Shown here piece by piece: positions 24,838-32,566 of a DNA stretch of 64,000 bases. Source of the stretch: Pseudomonadota bacterium (lineage in GTDB: Bacteria; Pseudomonadota; Alphaproteobacteria; Caulobacterales; Caulobacteraceae); the NCBI GenBank assembly GCA_018241995.1, contig JAFECT010000013.1, positions 62,001 to 126,000 on the forward strand, written 5' to 3'. Each line of letters opens with the position of its first letter. The first letter of the stretch is position 1. The translations under genes were made by a program, and so were the position numbers. The notes under the pieces are model-generated. The model ran no database searches. It was not told the DNA's origin and saw only the letters and a program-made list of their open reading frames with translations.

Positions 24838-25578
24838 ATGAAGACCGCCATTCGCGCCCTGACGCTCGCCGCCGCCCTCAGCGCCGCCACCGCCCTGACC
24901 GCTCCGGTCGCCCTGGCGCAAGAGGCGCCCGCCATCGCCACCGTCCCGGCCAAGGGGCCTCTGCTGAACCTCTCCGCCTATGGCGAGGTGCGCGCCGCGC
25001 CGGATATGGCCACCATCAACCTGGGCGTCTCGGTCCAGGCCCCGACCGCGGCGGAGGCGATGAAGCAGAACGCCGCGCGCATGAACGGCCTGATCGCCGC
25101 CCTGAAACGCCAGGGCGTGGCCGAGAAGGACATCCAGACCTCGGGCCTCAGCCTGTCGCCTCAGTACGCCTATGAGCAGAACCAGGCGCCCAAGCTGACC
25201 GGCTACCAGGCCAACAACACCGTGACCGTCACCGTGTTCGACCTGGCGCGGCTCGGCCAAACCATCGACGCCACCGTCGGCGCGGGCGGCAACGAGATTT
25301 CGGGCATCAGCTTCGGCCTCAGGGACCCGCAGGCCGCCGAGGACGCTGCGCGCGTGCAGGCGGTCAAGCGCCTGCAGGCCAAGGCCGGGCTCTATGCCGG
25401 GGCGGTCGGCAAGCGCATCGTCGCCCTGAAGAGCCTGTCGGAATCCGGCGGCTACACCCCAGAACCGCCCCGCCCCCTGCTGCGCATGGCGGCCATGAAG
25501 GCGGAGTCCACCCCGGTCGCCGCGGGTGAGCTGACGCTCAGGATCGACGTGCAGGGGACGTACGAACTGGAGCCGTGA
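24838..25578 (+). CDS. Exported SIMPL (DUF541) domain protein
   Basis: The product is 246 residues from the ATG at 24838, preceded by GGAG. A signal peptide covers about 1-26 (ending ALA). The SIMPL domain has LLNLSAYGEVRAAPDMATINLGV, the helix AAEAMKQNAARMNGLIAALKRQGVAEKDIQTS, and QYAYEQNQAPKLTGYQANNTVTV. Homologues form oligomeric periplasmic or outer-membrane assemblies (BP26, YggE) linked to oxidative stress tolerance. A 12-base GC hairpin follows the stop. Confidence 0.92.
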   Translation: MKTAIRALTLAAALSAATALTAPVALAQEAPAIATVPAKGPLLNLSAYGEVRAAPDMATINLGVSVQAPTAAEAMKQNAARMNGLIAALKRQGVAEKDIQTSGLSLSPQYAYEQNQAPKLTGYQANNTVTVTVFDLARLGQTIDATVGAGGNEISGISFGLRDPQAAEDAARVQAVKRLQAKAGLYAGAVGKRIVALKSLSESGGYTPEPPRPLLRMAAMKAESTPVAAGELTLRIDVQGTYELEP

Positions 25579-25586
25579 CGCCGGCC

Positions 25587-25618
25587 GGCGGCGCCGGGCT
25601 CCCGGTCCCGGCGCCGCC
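25587..25618 (+). terminator. Strong GC hairpin after the SIMPL gene, no T run
   Basis: A perfect 12-base stem (GGCGGCGCCGGG / CCCGGCGCCGCC) with an 8-base loop lies between the SIMPL stop and the next start. It has no T tract, so it may slow or stabilise the transcript rather than terminate it. Confidence 0.45.
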
Positions 25619-25634
25619 GCGCTAGACTTCTCGC

Positions 25635-26081
25635 ATGAGCCAGGACGACCGCGCCCGTCTCGAAGCCCTGATCGACGAGTTCACGCCCGAGGTGGCGGCC
25701 GTCGCGCGCGGAGCGCTGGCGGCGCTTGAGCGGCGGCTGCCGGGGGCGGAGGTGCTGGTCTATGACGCCTACAATGCGCTGGCGATCGGTTTGGGCGCGG
25801 GCGGCGGGCGCAAAGGCCTGTTCATCCACCTGCCGGTCTATCCGCGCTGGGTGAACCTGGGCTTCCACGAGGGCGCGCGGCTGGACGACCCGGAGGGTCT
25901 GCTGGTCGGCGCGGGCTCGACCGTCCGCCATATTCGGCTGAAGTCGGGCGACGACATCTCCGCCCCGGCCATCGACGCCCTGATCGCACAGGCGGCGGAA
26001 CGCGCCGGCTTCGTGCCCGGCGTCGGCAATCCGGTGACCCTGATGCCCTGGAACGGCGGCAAGCGGCCGCGACGGCCTTGA
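25635..26081 (+). CDS. DUF1801-like protein
   Basis: The product is 148 residues with no signal peptide or membrane segment. The sequence has the DUF1801/YdhG-like pattern: an N-terminal helix pair (LEALIDEFTPEVAAVARGALAAL), PGAEVLVYDAYNALAIGLG, KGLFIHLPVYPRWVNLGFHEGA, and STVRHIRLKSGDDI followed by a final helix IDALIAQAAERAG. The family is of unknown function with a fold related to the iron-chaperone YdhG. The gene lies between two envelope protein genes but has its own upstream gap of 56 bases. Confidence 0.8.
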   Translation: MSQDDRARLEALIDEFTPEVAAVARGALAALERRLPGAEVLVYDAYNALAIGLGAGGGRKGLFIHLPVYPRWVNLGFHEGARLDDPEGLLVGAGSTVRHIRLKSGDDISAPAIDALIAQAAERAGFVPGVGNPVTLMPWNGGKRPRRP

Positions 26082-26145
26082 TCGCCAAAGCGTGAACCTT
26101 TCAGCGGGGCGCGGGGTTTGGCGCCTGCACCCCAGGAGAGCTCGA

Positions 26146-26796
26146 ATGCCCCACCTCCGACCGCTCGCCCCCGCGGTTCTCGCCCTCATGGCGCTCGGCG
26201 CCTGCCACAAGAACGACGCCGCGTCGGCCTCCAGGACCGCGCCGACGTCGGGCGCGGCTCGGTCATCAGGCCCCAGTCACGACACCTCAGCCTCCCTGGC
26301 GGTGAACGAGGTGGCGGCCAAGCAGCCCGGCGCCGTCAACCTGACCTCTTCGGCCTTCCAGCCAAACAGCGCCATCCCCGACCAGTTCGCCGCCCAGGGT
26401 CAGAACACCTCGCCTCCGCTCAGCTGGTCGCCGGACCCGGCGGCCAAGGCCTACGCCCTGATCGTGGAAGACCCCAACGCCCCCACGCCCAAGCCTTTCG
26501 TGCATTGGGTGGTATGGAACATCGCCGCCAATGTGCACGAGCTGCCGGTCGGCATCTCCGAGGCGCCGGTCACGGTCCAGCCCATGACCCAGGGCGTGAA
26601 CGGGGCCAAGCAGGCGGTCTGGCACGGGCCGCAGCCGCCCAAGGGCGACGGGGCGCACCACTATCACTTTCAGCTGTTCGCGCTCGACACGCCCCTGAAC
26701 CTGCCGGCGGGCTCAGGCCGCGACGCGGTGGTCGCGGCGATGAAGGGTCATGTGGTCGGCCAGGCGGACCTGGTCGGGGTCTACGAGACCAAATAG
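26146..26796 (+). CDS. YbhB/YbcL-type PEBP-like lipoprotein
   Basis: The product is 216 residues. The ATG at 26146 follows AGGAGAG at 26134-26140. A lipobox (LGAC) puts the mature N-terminus at about Cys20. After a Ser/Ala-rich linker, the phosphatidylethanolamine-binding-protein fold starts at about 70: SPPLSWSPDPAAKAYALIVEDPNAPTPKPFVHWVVWNI, with the ligand-site Asp-Pro and His, then YHFQLFALDTPLNL and a C-terminal GQADLVGVYE. Bacterial members are called Raf kinase inhibitor-like, but no kinase role is known; they may bind small anionic ligands. Confidence 0.92.
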   Translation: MPHLRPLAPAVLALMALGACHKNDAASASRTAPTSGAARSSGPSHDTSASLAVNEVAAKQPGAVNLTSSAFQPNSAIPDQFAAQGQNTSPPLSWSPDPAAKAYALIVEDPNAPTPKPFVHWVVWNIAANVHELPVGISEAPVTVQPMTQGVNGAKQAVWHGPQPPKGDGAHHYHFQLFALDTPLNLPAGSGRDAVVAAMKGHVVGQADLVGVYETK

Positions 26797-26807
26797 ACCC
26801 TTAAGGC

Positions 26808-27173
26808 TCAGCCCGGCGTGTGCTGCGGGCGAACGCAGAAACGGCGGCCCTCGAAGCTCTTGCCGACCAGCGAGCCGTCGCGGGCGGCTTCGGAGCGCGC
26901 GCGATCGGAGGCGCGGCCCTGGCCGACCGGGACCTCGCCCTTGTCGCAATAGGGGGCGGTCACCTCGGTGGTGGCGTCGGGGCAGCGGCAGATATCGTCC
27001 TGGCTCCAGACCGAACCGCGCTTGCAGATCGGGCCGCGGGTGGCGCCGCTGGGGTCGAGGCACATGACTGTCGTGCCGCCGCGGCCGGTTCCATCGGCCA
27101 TGGCCGCGGGTCCGGCCACGCCGGCCAGAAGCGTCGCGGCCCCGATGGCGGCGAACAGGAGTGAGGCTTTCAT
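26808..27173 (-). CDS. Small exported Cys-rich hypothetical protein
   Basis: The product is 121 residues from the ATG at 27173, which starts a signal peptide (MKASLLFAAIGAATLLAG...AMA). The mature part holds six Cys (for example MCLDPS, PICKRG, ICRCPD, PYCDKG, RFCVRP), suggesting disulfides in the periplasm. The pattern DICRCPDATTEVTAPYCDKG is distinctive, but I cannot name a family. It converges on the PEBP-like gene 11 bases away. Confidence 0.75.
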   Translation of the reverse strand: MKASLLFAAIGAATLLAGVAGPAAMADGTGRGGTTVMCLDPSGATRGPICKRGSVWSQDDICRCPDATTEVTAPYCDKGEVPVGQGRASDRARSEAARDGSLVGKSFEGRRFCVRPQHTPG

Positions 27174-27271
27174 GGTCGGTCCTCCGGGAAGGCGCCCCCG
27201 ACGGCTGGTCATCCTGATGCCAGGCGCCGCCGGAGGCAACCGCGGCTGCGACGAACGACCGCCTGAACGCC

Positions 27272-27688
27272 TCAGGCGGGGCCGCCGAAAGCCCACAGCA
27301 CGTCGTAGGGGTCCTTCACCTGGCCGTACTTGGCGCCCCAGAACATCACCTGCACCGGCAGCACCACCGTCGCCCCGGCGGCGACCGCGCGGTCGAACCA
27401 GGCCTGAGGGTCGGTGCTCTCGATATGCAGGTTGAAGCCCTGCGGCGGCACGTGCGGGCAGCCGTGCTCGGGGAACGGGTCGCTCAGCATCACCGAGCCG
27501 CCGTTGATGCGCAGGTGGATGTGCATGAACCGGCCCTGGCCGTCGCCCTGACGCGCCACTTCCTCGGCGGCGAAGGCGCGCTGGTAGAAGTCGGACGCGG
27601 CGGACGCGTCAGGGACCATCAGATACGGCGCGACCCCGCCCAGGATTTCGGGGGCGGCGGCTTGAGGGGCTTCGGCGACGTCGGTCAT
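27272..27688 (-). CDS. VOC family protein, PhnB-like
   Basis: The product is 138 residues from the ATG at 27688. The N-terminal VAPYLMVPDASAASDFYQRAFAAEEVARQ, GGSVMLSDPFPEHG, and WFDRAVAAGATVVLPVQVMFWGAKYGQVKDPYDVLWAF are typical of the PhnB-like/EhpR VOC branch, whose members include drug-binding proteins. The Trp-Gly-Ala-Lys-Tyr stretch near the C-terminus is a hallmark. It lies 94 bases downstream of the ECF42 sigma gene on the same strand and may be part of that operon. Confidence 0.9.
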   Translation of the reverse strand: MTDVAEAPQAAAPEILGGVAPYLMVPDASAASDFYQRAFAAEEVARQGDGQGRFMHIHLRINGGSVMLSDPFPEHGCPHVPPQGFNLHIESTDPQAWFDRAVAAGATVVLPVQVMFWGAKYGQVKDPYDVLWAFGGPA

Positions 27689-27782
27689 GGATCTCTCCCT
27701 GTTCGAAGCCGCGGGCGTCGCGGCGTTCATGCTCCAAGGACGGTCGAGCCCGACGGGCGCCGACATCGCGGTCGCGAAAATC

Positions 27783-29051
27783 TCAGCCGGCGGCGCCTTT
27801 GCGCGCCGTCGCATCCCCGGCCAGGCGGTCCAGGTGCTGGCGGATGTGCGCGGCCTCCGCGGCGGTGTTGGCCAGCGCGATGGCGCGGTTGAAGGCGATG
27901 CGCGCGTCATCCTTGCGCTCCAGCTCCAGCAGCAGAGCGCCGCGCAGGCCGTGGAAGTGGAAATAGCCGTCCAGCCGCTCGCCCAGGGGCTCGACCATGG
28001 CCAGGGCCTCCTCCGGCCCCCGCGCCTTCGACACGGCGACGGCGCGGTTCAGGGTGATCACCGGCGAGGGCTGGATGTGCTCCAGCGTGGCGTAGAGCGC
28101 CTCGATGGCCCGCCAGTCGGTGTCGGCGGCTGTGGCGGCGCGGGCGTGGCACGCGGCGATGGCGGCCTGGATCTGGTAGGCGCCGGGGCGGAAGTGGCGC
28201 AGCGCCTTGTCGATGAGGGCCAGGCCCTCGGCGATCATCGGCCGGTTCCAAAGGCTTCGGTCCTGGTCGTCCAGCAGCACGATCTGGCCCTCGGCGTCGA
28301 AACGCGCGGCCGAACGCGCGTGCTGCAGCAGCATCAGGGCGGTCAGGCCCATGATCTCGGGCTCGGCCGGGAACAGGCGCAGCAGCAGGCGTCCCAGCCG
28401 GATCGCCTCGTCGCACAGGGGCCGGCGCGCGGCGGCCGTGTCCGCCTCGGCGGAATAGCCTTCGTTGAACAGGAGGTAGAGCATGGCCGCGACCGCTGCC
28501 AACCGCTCAGCCCGCTCGATGGCGCCCGGCGCGCCGAAGGCTGCTCCTGAAGCCGCGATCTTGGCCTTGGCGCGGGTGATGCGCTGCTCCATCGCGCTCT
28601 CGCCGACCAGGAAGGCCTTGGCGATCTGGCGCACCGACAGGCCGGAGACGATGCGCAGGGCGAGCGCGATCTGCTGGGTGGCCGGCAGGTCCGGGTGGCA
28701 GCAGACGAACAGCAGGCGCAGCACGTCGTCGCGATAGTCCTCCCCGTCCAGGCGCTCGGCCACCGCCTCCTCGGCGTCCTCCAGGTCCGAGATGCGTTCC
28801 TCGTCCGGCAGGGGCTCGTGGCGCGCGCGCTTCCTGATGCCGTCGATGGCGGCGTTCCTGCCCACCATGATCAGCCAGGCGGCCGGATCGCGCGGCGGTC
28901 CGTTGGCGGGCCAGGACTTCAGCGCGCGCAGGCAGGCCTCCTGAAAGGCCTCCTCCGCCGTGTCGAGGTCGCGGAAATGGCGCAGCAGGGCGCCGACGGC
29001 CTGGGGACGGGCCGAGGTCAGGGCCGCATCGATCCAGGCCAGCTCGCTCAT
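27783..29051 (-). CDS. ECF42-type RNA polymerase sigma factor with C-terminal helical extension
   Basis: The product is 422 residues, about twice a normal ECF sigma factor. Region 2 is at about 20-85 (DTAEEAFQEACLRALKSWP, then PAAWLIMVGRNAAIDGIRKR) and region 4 at about 115-165 (QIALALRIVSGLSVRQIAKAFLVGESAMEQRITRAK). The rest is the TPR-like extension of the ECF42 group, with YLLFNEGY and the C-terminal LDGYFHFHGLRGALLLELERKD. ECF42 factors are encoded next to YCII/DGPF proteins; here the YCII gene overlaps the start by four bases. No anti-sigma gene is seen, in line with the group, whose extension is needed for activity. Confidence 0.95.
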   Translation of the reverse strand: MSELAWIDAALTSARPQAVGALLRHFRDLDTAEEAFQEACLRALKSWPANGPPRDPAAWLIMVGRNAAIDGIRKRARHEPLPDEERISDLEDAEEAVAERLDGEDYRDDVLRLLFVCCHPDLPATQQIALALRIVSGLSVRQIAKAFLVGESAMEQRITRAKAKIAASGAAFGAPGAIERAERLAAVAAMLYLLFNEGYSAEADTAAARRPLCDEAIRLGRLLLRLFPAEPEIMGLTALMLLQHARSAARFDAEGQIVLLDDQDRSLWNRPMIAEGLALIDKALRHFRPGAYQIQAAIAACHARAATAADTDWRAIEALYATLEHIQPSPVITLNRAVAVSKARGPEEALAMVEPLGERLDGYFHFHGLRGALLLELERKDDARIAFNRAIALANTAAEAAHIRQHLDRLAGDATARKGAAG

Positions 29052-29437
29052 GCCGCCTCGACCTTCAGGCCGCCCTCATTGGGGTGGAACAGCAGCACCG
29101 GGCGGATCTCGTAGGACCCCGTACCGGGGTTGGCCTTGGCCAGGTCGCGGGCGACGTCGAGCGCGCCTTCCAGGTTCTCGCAGTCGATCAGGTAGAAGCC
29201 GAGCAACTGCTCCTTGGTCTCGGCGAATGGGCCGTCGAGCACCAGCATCTGGTCGCCGTTCTTGCGCAGGGTCGTGGCCGCGGTGGTGGGCACCAGCCGC
29301 GCGACGGGGCCGAGCCGGCCCTGTTGCGCCAGGCCATCCTGGACCCGCATCAGCCGGCCCATGACCCGGTCTTCCTCCTCCTGGCTCCAGGCGGAGACGA
29401 CGTCTTCGTGATTGTAGCAGAGGATGGCGTAGAGCAT
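29048..29437 (-). CDS. YCII-related (DGPF) protein, ECF42 partner
   Basis: The product is 129 residues of the YCII fold, with the DGPF motif in LDGPFAETKEQLLGFYLIDC, and an N-terminal MLYAILCYNHED. YCII proteins are small ferredoxin-like proteins with a His/Asp pair thought to be catalytic in some members. The stop codon overlaps the sigma factor start (ATGA at 29048-29051), so synthesis is coupled. In studied systems such as that of Streptomyces venezuelae, ECF42 drives expression of its DGPF genes, so this gene is likely both partner and target. Confidence 0.93.
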   Translation of the reverse strand: MLYAILCYNHEDVVSAWSQEEEDRVMGRLMRVQDGLAQQGRLGPVARLVPTTAATTLRKNGDQMLVLDGPFAETKEQLLGFYLIDCENLEGALDVARDLAKANPGTGSYEIRPVLLFHPNEGGLKVEAA

Positions 29438-29514
29438 CTGGAGGCGTCCCTCGTTGTGGTCCTAGGACGCACGAATAGGACGGCCGCCGACAGGGCGCCG
29501 GAAAAAAGTTCGTG

Positions 29515-29730
29515 TCAGCGCAGGATCAGGGCGACCGCGCCCAGGGCCCCGACAGCGCCGCAGGCCCACAGGCCCGGCCAAGGCGCGCGCAGGCCGCCGG
29601 CGCGGCGGCGGGGCAGGATCATGGCGACCAGCAGCAGGGCGGCGAGCACGGCCAGCATCCACAGCCGCCCTTCCAGAACCGCATCGGCCTCCGCCCAGGC
29701 GCTCGCGAGCCTTCCCCAGAGTTGCGCCAT
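29515..29730 (-). CDS. Small two-TM hypothetical membrane protein
   Basis: The product is 71 residues from the ATG at 29730, preceded by a strong GGAGGAGGAG. Two membrane segments are clear, at about 24-40 (LWMLAVLAALLLVAMIL) and 51-70 (LWACGAVGALGAVALIL), joined by an Arg-rich loop, so both ends may face the periplasm by the positive-inside rule. No family is recognised. It is transcribed divergently from the His-rich peptide gene. Confidence 0.7.
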   Translation of the reverse strand: MAQLWGRLASAWAEADAVLEGRLWMLAVLAALLLVAMILPRRRAGGLRAPWPGLWACGAVGALGAVALILR

Positions 29731-29942
29731 CACGCTTCTCCTCCTCCGCCCACGGAGCACTGTACGCCGGGCGCCCCGCCTCGCAAGAGGCTCGCGCCGC
29801 CTGCGCATCCGTGAGAAAACAGCGCTACGGGAGGGCGTGCCGAACGTCTCGGGACGGAGTAGCTTTTCAGTGATTCGTCGCCGGCCCTCTCCGGCGCCGG
29901 GTCGCAGCCGTCGGGCCTTCAGGCCCGCACAAGGAGCCGCTG

Positions 29943-30152
29943 ATGAAGAGCCTCTACCTGGTCGCCGCATTCGCCGCGGCCTTGGCCCTGCCCACCGTGG
30001 CGGCGGCCCAGATGCAGCCGATCCCCAATCCGCCGGAGAAGCCGCATCACATGATGAAGCATGGCAAGCATCATCACATGATGAAGCACCACATGAAGCA
30101 TCATCACCACCACATGAAAAAGCATCACAAGAAGGCCAAGGGCGGCTACTGA
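29943..30152 (+). CDS. Exported His/Met/Lys-rich small protein
   Basis: The product is 69 residues. The ATG at 29943 follows AAGGAG. A signal peptide covers 1-22 (MKSLYLVAAFAAALALPTVAAA). The mature 47 residues have about 20 His, plus Met and Lys, in repeats such as HHMMKHGK and HHHMMKHHMKHH, with almost nothing else. Such a peptide should bind Cu, Ni or Zn in the periplasm, by analogy with other His/Met-rich metal chelators. It has its own strong terminator, so it is a single-gene unit. The metal role is inference from composition. Confidence 0.85.
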   Translation: MKSLYLVAAFAAALALPTVAAAQMQPIPNPPEKPHHMMKHGKHHHMMKHHMKHHHHHMKKHHKKAKGGY

Positions 30153-30178
30153 TCGCCTGATCCTTCTGCGCACAGCAA

Positions 30179-30214
30179 AAAGGCCCCGCTTTCCTGAGCG
30201 GGGCCTTTGTTTTG
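30179..30214 (+). terminator. Rho-independent terminator after the His-rich peptide gene
   Basis: A 12-base stem (AAAGGCCCCGCT / AGCGGGGCCTTT) with the loop TTCCTG is followed by GTTTTG. The A-rich start makes it usable on the minus strand for the S46 peptidase gene too. Confidence 0.88.
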
Positions 30215-30258
30215 CTACTCTCCCTCGCTCGCTGTCGCTCACAAGGGAGGAGTGAAGG

Positions 30259-32325
30259 TCACTTGCTGTTCAGCTCCTTCACCAGATCGCCGCGGCCGTA
30301 GACCTTGTCCAGCGCTTCCTGGATCGCGGCGGCGGTCACGGTGACCGAGCGGTTGTCGGCGGGGTTGTAGCCGTAGTCGCCGCCGATGGAGTGGATGTTG
30401 CCGTCGAACACGGCGCCGACCACCTCGCCCTTGCCGTTCAGCGTCGGCGAGCCGGAGTTGCCGCCGGTGATGTCGAGCGTGCCCGAGAAGTTGAAGGCGG
30501 TCGCCAGGTTCAGCTTCGGCTTCGCCTTGAACCAGCTGTCGGGCAGGTCGAACGGCGGCTGGCCGGTGGCGCGGTCGAACAGGCCGGCATAGGTGGTGAT
30601 CGGATTGACCGGCTGGCCGCGCTCCATCCAGCCTTCGATGGCGCCGTAGGTGATGCGCGGGCTGAAGGTGGCGTCCGGATAGATCTTGTCGCCATAGACA
30701 GCGAAGCGGGCCTGGGCGATGCGGGTCTCGGCCGAGGTGGTCGGTCCGGTGACCTGTTCGCGCCACTGGTTGCGGATCGCCTGGGCGGTCGGCTCCAGCG
30801 CCAGCACGAACTTGATCATGGGATCGTTGGAGGTTTCGATGGCCTGGAGGCCGCCGTCCCACAGGCGCTTGCGCTCGGCCGGATCGGCGAGCTTGGAGCC
30901 GGCCACCAGGGCCTGCGACAGGTGCTCAGGCGAGTCACGGCCTAGCACCAGCTTCGTGCCGGGATCGTCGGCGCCCAGGCTCTCGCGCGTCTTGGACAGC
31001 CAGAACTCCAGGTTCAGCTGCTCCAGCCCGGCTTCCACCGGGCGCGGCGCCAGAAGGCCCCGCTCCATCTGCGCCAGGCGCGCCTCAGCGAACTCCGGCC
31101 CGCGCTCGCCGGCAGGCTTGGCCCTGGCCTGGGCCGCGCGCACCAGGGTGCGGGCATAGCCGAACAGCGCCGACTGGCCGCCCGCGCCGGAATCCAGCAG
31201 CGAGTAGTTCAGGTAGAGGTCGCGATAGGCGGCCTGCGCCTTGGCCATGTCGGCCCAGGGATCGCCGATCTCGGCCGACAGCTTGGCGTCGGCGCGGACC
31301 TTGGCGCGCAGCTCGTTCTCCTGCGCCACCTTCGACGCGAAGAAGGCGTTGTCGTGCAGGGCGTTCATCCGCCCCGTCTGAACTTTCAGCCCGTTCTCCA
31401 GGAACTCCAGCACGTCCTGGGCGACGCGGGCGTTCTCAGGGCTCTCTTCCGAGAAGCGGATGATGCGGCCGCGGCGCTCCGAGGTGCGGGCCACCGACAG
31501 CGGCAGGGTGAAGTCGCGCTGGGTTTCCAGCTGGGCGATGGATTCCAGCCGCTGGGTCGAGCCGGGGTTGCCGACCACGAAGATCGGCTCGCCGACCTTG
31601 GGCGGCGCCGCGTTCCAGCGCAGGTGGCCGGGGCTGACCAGAGGCTTGCCGTTGTCGTAGACGCGCACCATCCCGAAATCGAGATTGTAGCGGGGGAAGT
31701 TGAAGTTGTCGGGGTCGCCGCCGAAGAAGCCGGTCTTGAACTCCGGCGCGAACACCAGGCGCACGTCGTCGTAGCGGCGGAAGGTGTAGAGCTTGTACTG
31801 GCCGCCGCCGTAGAAATCGATCACCTGACAGTGGAAACCGGTCTTGCCGGCGCAGCCTTCCTTCTCGGCCGCGCCTGCGGCCTCATCCAGCGCGTGCACG
31901 TACGCCGCGCCGGTCTTGCCGGCGCCCGCGGCCTTCACCTGGCCGGTCACGTCGGTGATCGACTGAAGCACCTCCAGCCACATGCCCGGGCACTTGCGCT
32001 CGTCGGCCAAACCCACGGCGTAGCCGTCCTTGAGGTAGTCCTTGCCCGCCGTCGACAGGTTCTGAACGCAGGTGGCCACGCAGTGATAGTTGGTCAGCAC
32101 GAGGCTCTGGCCCGAGACGATCGAGGCCGAACAGCCGGGGATGCGCGCGGTGCCCCCGCGCACGTGGTCAAGCCACGCCTGATCGATGTTCAGCCCGTAC
32201 TTCTGTTTCACCAGCGCGGAGGGGAAATTGTCGAAGGTCCACATGCCTTCGTCCGCCGCCGCGGCGCCGACCTGCATGGTGAGGCCCAGGGCGGCCACGG
32301 CCGCCGCCATCGTCTTGATCTTCAC
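30259..32325 (-). CDS. Exported S46 family dipeptidyl peptidase, DPP7-like
   Basis: The product is 688 residues. The GTG at 32325 follows GAGGAG by six bases and opens a signal peptide (ending AAAADE). The chymotrypsin-like double barrel shows His81 in LTNYHC and the nucleophile Ser624 in GGNSGSP, with a helical domain between. The residue 18 after the nucleophile, which fixes P1 preference in this family, is Gly642 as in DPP7 (hydrophobic P1), not Arg as in DPP11 (Asp/Glu P1). It removes dipeptides from peptides in the periplasm. The frame is open for 51 more codons upstream, but these lack a ribosome binding site. Confidence 0.94.
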   Translation of the reverse strand: MKIKTMAAAVAALGLTMQVGAAAADEGMWTFDNFPSALVKQKYGLNIDQAWLDHVRGGTARIPGCSASIVSGQSLVLTNYHCVATCVQNLSTAGKDYLKDGYAVGLADERKCPGMWLEVLQSITDVTGQVKAAGAGKTGAAYVHALDEAAGAAEKEGCAGKTGFHCQVIDFYGGGQYKLYTFRRYDDVRLVFAPEFKTGFFGGDPDNFNFPRYNLDFGMVRVYDNGKPLVSPGHLRWNAAPPKVGEPIFVVGNPGSTQRLESIAQLETQRDFTLPLSVARTSERRGRIIRFSEESPENARVAQDVLEFLENGLKVQTGRMNALHDNAFFASKVAQENELRAKVRADAKLSAEIGDPWADMAKAQAAYRDLYLNYSLLDSGAGGQSALFGYARTLVRAAQARAKPAGERGPEFAEARLAQMERGLLAPRPVEAGLEQLNLEFWLSKTRESLGADDPGTKLVLGRDSPEHLSQALVAGSKLADPAERKRLWDGGLQAIETSNDPMIKFVLALEPTAQAIRNQWREQVTGPTTSAETRIAQARFAVYGDKIYPDATFSPRITYGAIEGWMERGQPVNPITTYAGLFDRATGQPPFDLPDSWFKAKPKLNLATAFNFSGTLDITGGNSGSPTLNGKGEVVGAVFDGNIHSIGGDYGYNPADNRSVTVTAAAIQEALDKVYGRGDLVKELNSK

Positions 32326-32494
32326 TGCCGACTCCTCGTTTCCCCCGCGCTCTTGAAAGGGCGCACGCCACCGTCCTAACGGCGGCTTCCGGCCTTGGCT
32401 AGCGCCGCTAGTCGCAGCCGCGCGCTGGGGTTGAACGCGTTCATTGAAGCAATGCGCCGCGGCGACGACACACCGCATCGAAAACGCCCGCTTG

Positions 32495-32509
32495 TTAAGG
32501 CGATTTAAC
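32495..32509. promoter_or_regulatory. TTAA-N6-TTAAC motif upstream of the ABC permease gene
   Basis: TTAAGGCGATTTAAC lies 58 bases before the ABC permease start. It resembles the CtrA site of Caulobacterales (TTAA-N7-TTAA), but the spacer is six bases. The same spacing occurs at 13933-13947. Confidence 0.35.
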
Positions 32510-32566
32510 TAGGCGCCGCGCGACCTTGAATGTCAGAAGGTCGCCAGGGGGAGACCACGTCCGCAC

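Noticed and set aside
30030..30140. Repeated CATCATCAC / ATGATGAAG tracts that might be a regulatory or CRISPR repeat
   Set aside because: They encode the His/Met/Lys repeats of the small exported protein and are in frame with its signal peptide.
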